Source of the DNA: Pseudomonas brassicacearum
GTDB lineage: Bacteria > Pseudomonadota > Gammaproteobacteria > Pseudomonadales > Pseudomonadaceae
Length of the DNA stretch: 64,000 nucleotides
NCBI RefSeq assembly: GCF_003732265.1
Contig: NZ_MOBK01000008.1
Span: 124,001 to 188,000 of the forward strand
Reading direction: 5' to 3'
Shown: positions 63,154 to 64,000 of the stretch, piece after piece
Layout of the letters: each line of letters begins with the position of its first letter
How positions within the stretch are numbered: position 1 is the stretch's first letter
Translations under genes and position numbers: made by a program
Notes under the pieces: generated by a model
What the model was told of the DNA's origin: nothing
Seen by the model: only the letters and a program-made list of their open reading frames with translations
The model's database searches: none

Positions 63154-64000
63154 ATGCAGGCTCAGCGCGCTGTGATCGCCGCCATCGAGTTCCAGCCGGG
63201 AGTGCCGCTTGTGCAGCAGATTGTCGATCAGCTGTCCGAGGCCATCAGCCAGGGAGGCCTGCCGCACGGGGCCAAGTTGCCGCCGATTCGCGAACTCTCC
63301 GAGTTGATGAACGTCGGAAAATCCACCGTAGTCGACGCCCTCGACCGATTGCGGGCCAAGGGGCTGGTGGTCTCACGCCAGGGCTCGGGGCATTACGTCC
63401 ACCGGGCAGGTACTCAGCCCCCAACCGCTGCTGCCCCGGACCTGCAACCGCAAGACACCCTCAGCCGTGTCCGCCGTGCGATTCTTGTGGATAACGGCGC
63501 GCTGCGTCCCGGTTGTGGATTTCTGCCCGGCTCATGGTTGCCCGCCGAAGATCTGCTCAAAGCCGTGCGCGGCACCCTTCGTGCGACATCACTGCGCATG
63601 GGCGAATACGGTGAGGTCGGTGGTTATCGGCCGCTGCGCGAGGCATTGCGCGTAAAACTGTCGACCGTCGGCATCGAAGTGCCTGTGGAACAAATCATCA
63701 CCACGGCCAACACCATGCAGGCCATCGACCAACTGATGCGCCTGCTGATAAAACCCGGCGATACGGTGCTGCTCGACGATCCGTGCTACTTCAACCTGCA
63801 CACCAATCTGGCGTTGCACGGCGCCAAGGTCATCACCGTTCCCCGCGATTGCACCGGGCTGGATCTGGAGACGTTCGAGCGCATGCTGATCGCCCATCGC
63901 CCCGTGCTCTACATGACCAACAGCACCCTGCATAACCCGACCGGGCACTCGTTTTCGGCGGCGCAGGTGTATCGCCTGCTGGAGTTGAGTCACCGCTACG
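63154..64000 (+). CDS. MocR/PdxR-type regulator (GntR HTH + aminotransferase-like domain), 3' end outside window
   Basis: First 282 codons of a gene that runs off the right edge (no stop in frame). GntR winged HTH (LVQQIVDQLSEAISQGGLPH, VGKSTVVDALDRLRAKGLVV), then a linker and the start of a fold-type I aminotransferase domain (ANTMQAIDQLMRLLI, DDPCYFNL, NSTLHNPTGHSF). The PLP lysine lies beyond the edge. MocR proteins use the aminotransferase-like domain to sense PLP or an amino acid. Divergent from the RidA gene, which it may control. Confidence 0.93.
   Translation, partial: MQAQRAVIAAIEFQPGVPLVQQIVDQLSEAISQGGLPHGAKLPPIRELSELMNVGKSTVVDALDRLRAKGLVVSRQGSGHYVHRAGTQPPTAAAPDLQPQDTLSRVRRAILVDNGALRPGCGFLPGSWLPAEDLLKAVRGTLRATSLRMGEYGEVGGYRPLREALRVKLSTVGIEVPVEQIITTANTMQAIDQLMRLLIKPGDTVLLDDPCYFNLHTNLALHGAKVITVPRDCTGLDLETFERMLIAHRPVLYMTNSTLHNPTGHSFSAAQVYRLLELSHRY

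Overview
This window is a piece of a Pseudomonas chromosome, most likely of the P. fluorescens group. The evidence is the guaBA, isc/hisS/der, secDF-yajC-tgt-queA and suhB-trmJ-cysE gene orders, the GC-rich coding sequence, and several families of intergenic palindromes typical of this genus. The identification rests on recognised protein families and gene order read by eye; no database search was possible.

Layout. Positions 1-2324 hold the 3' part of a large secreted-toxin-like gene with repeated modules. Positions 2411-16000 are mostly housekeeping: guaA/guaB (GMP synthesis), a zinc-ribbon-like orphan, a TauE-type exporter, xseA, an M23 peptidase, leuA with a possible leader ORF, a transaminase/omega-amidase pair (ybdL/yafV) and der. 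From 29312 down to about 14300 on the minus strand runs a long co-oriented block: iscRSUA-hscBA-fdx-iscX-ndk-rlmN-pilW-rodZ-ispG-hisS-yfgM-bamB-der. It covers Fe-S assembly, enzymes that need Fe-S clusters (RlmN, IspG), cell shape, pilus assembly and outer-membrane biogenesis. Two adjacent IscR-type operators lie on the iscR promoter. Divergent trmJ-cysE and suhB follow, then a glycine-zipper protein and secF-secD-yajC-tgt-queA.

A tRNA-Leu(CAA) with its own promoter and terminator ends the conserved block at 38.6 kb. From there to about 43.2 kb is an accessory region: two small orphan genes (one DUF3916-like), an AT-rich two-gene cassette (DUF262 protein plus HEPN protein with an Rx4H motif) that looks like a defence or toxin-type system, then a strongly structured RNA-like leader ahead of a 38-codon ORF and a DUF3077 gene. 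No integrase was found.

Positions 43.5-48.7 kb hold a four-gene NAD-dependent, cysteine-type molybdenum/tungsten formate dehydrogenase (fdsGBAD). Next come a PhoD-like phosphatase, a P-loop kinase-like protein, a YefM-like antitoxin remnant cut off at a palindromic repeat, a class III aminotransferase with a divergent LysR regulator, and a PAS-GGDEF diguanylate cyclase. Positions 55.6-61.1 kb hold what looks like an exported methionine sulfoxide repair module (msrB with Tat signal, DipZ-like thiol transporter, msrA with signal peptide) divergent from an OmpR-type two-component system. The window ends with two unknown genes and a RidA-family gene divergent from a MocR-type regulator that runs off the right edge.
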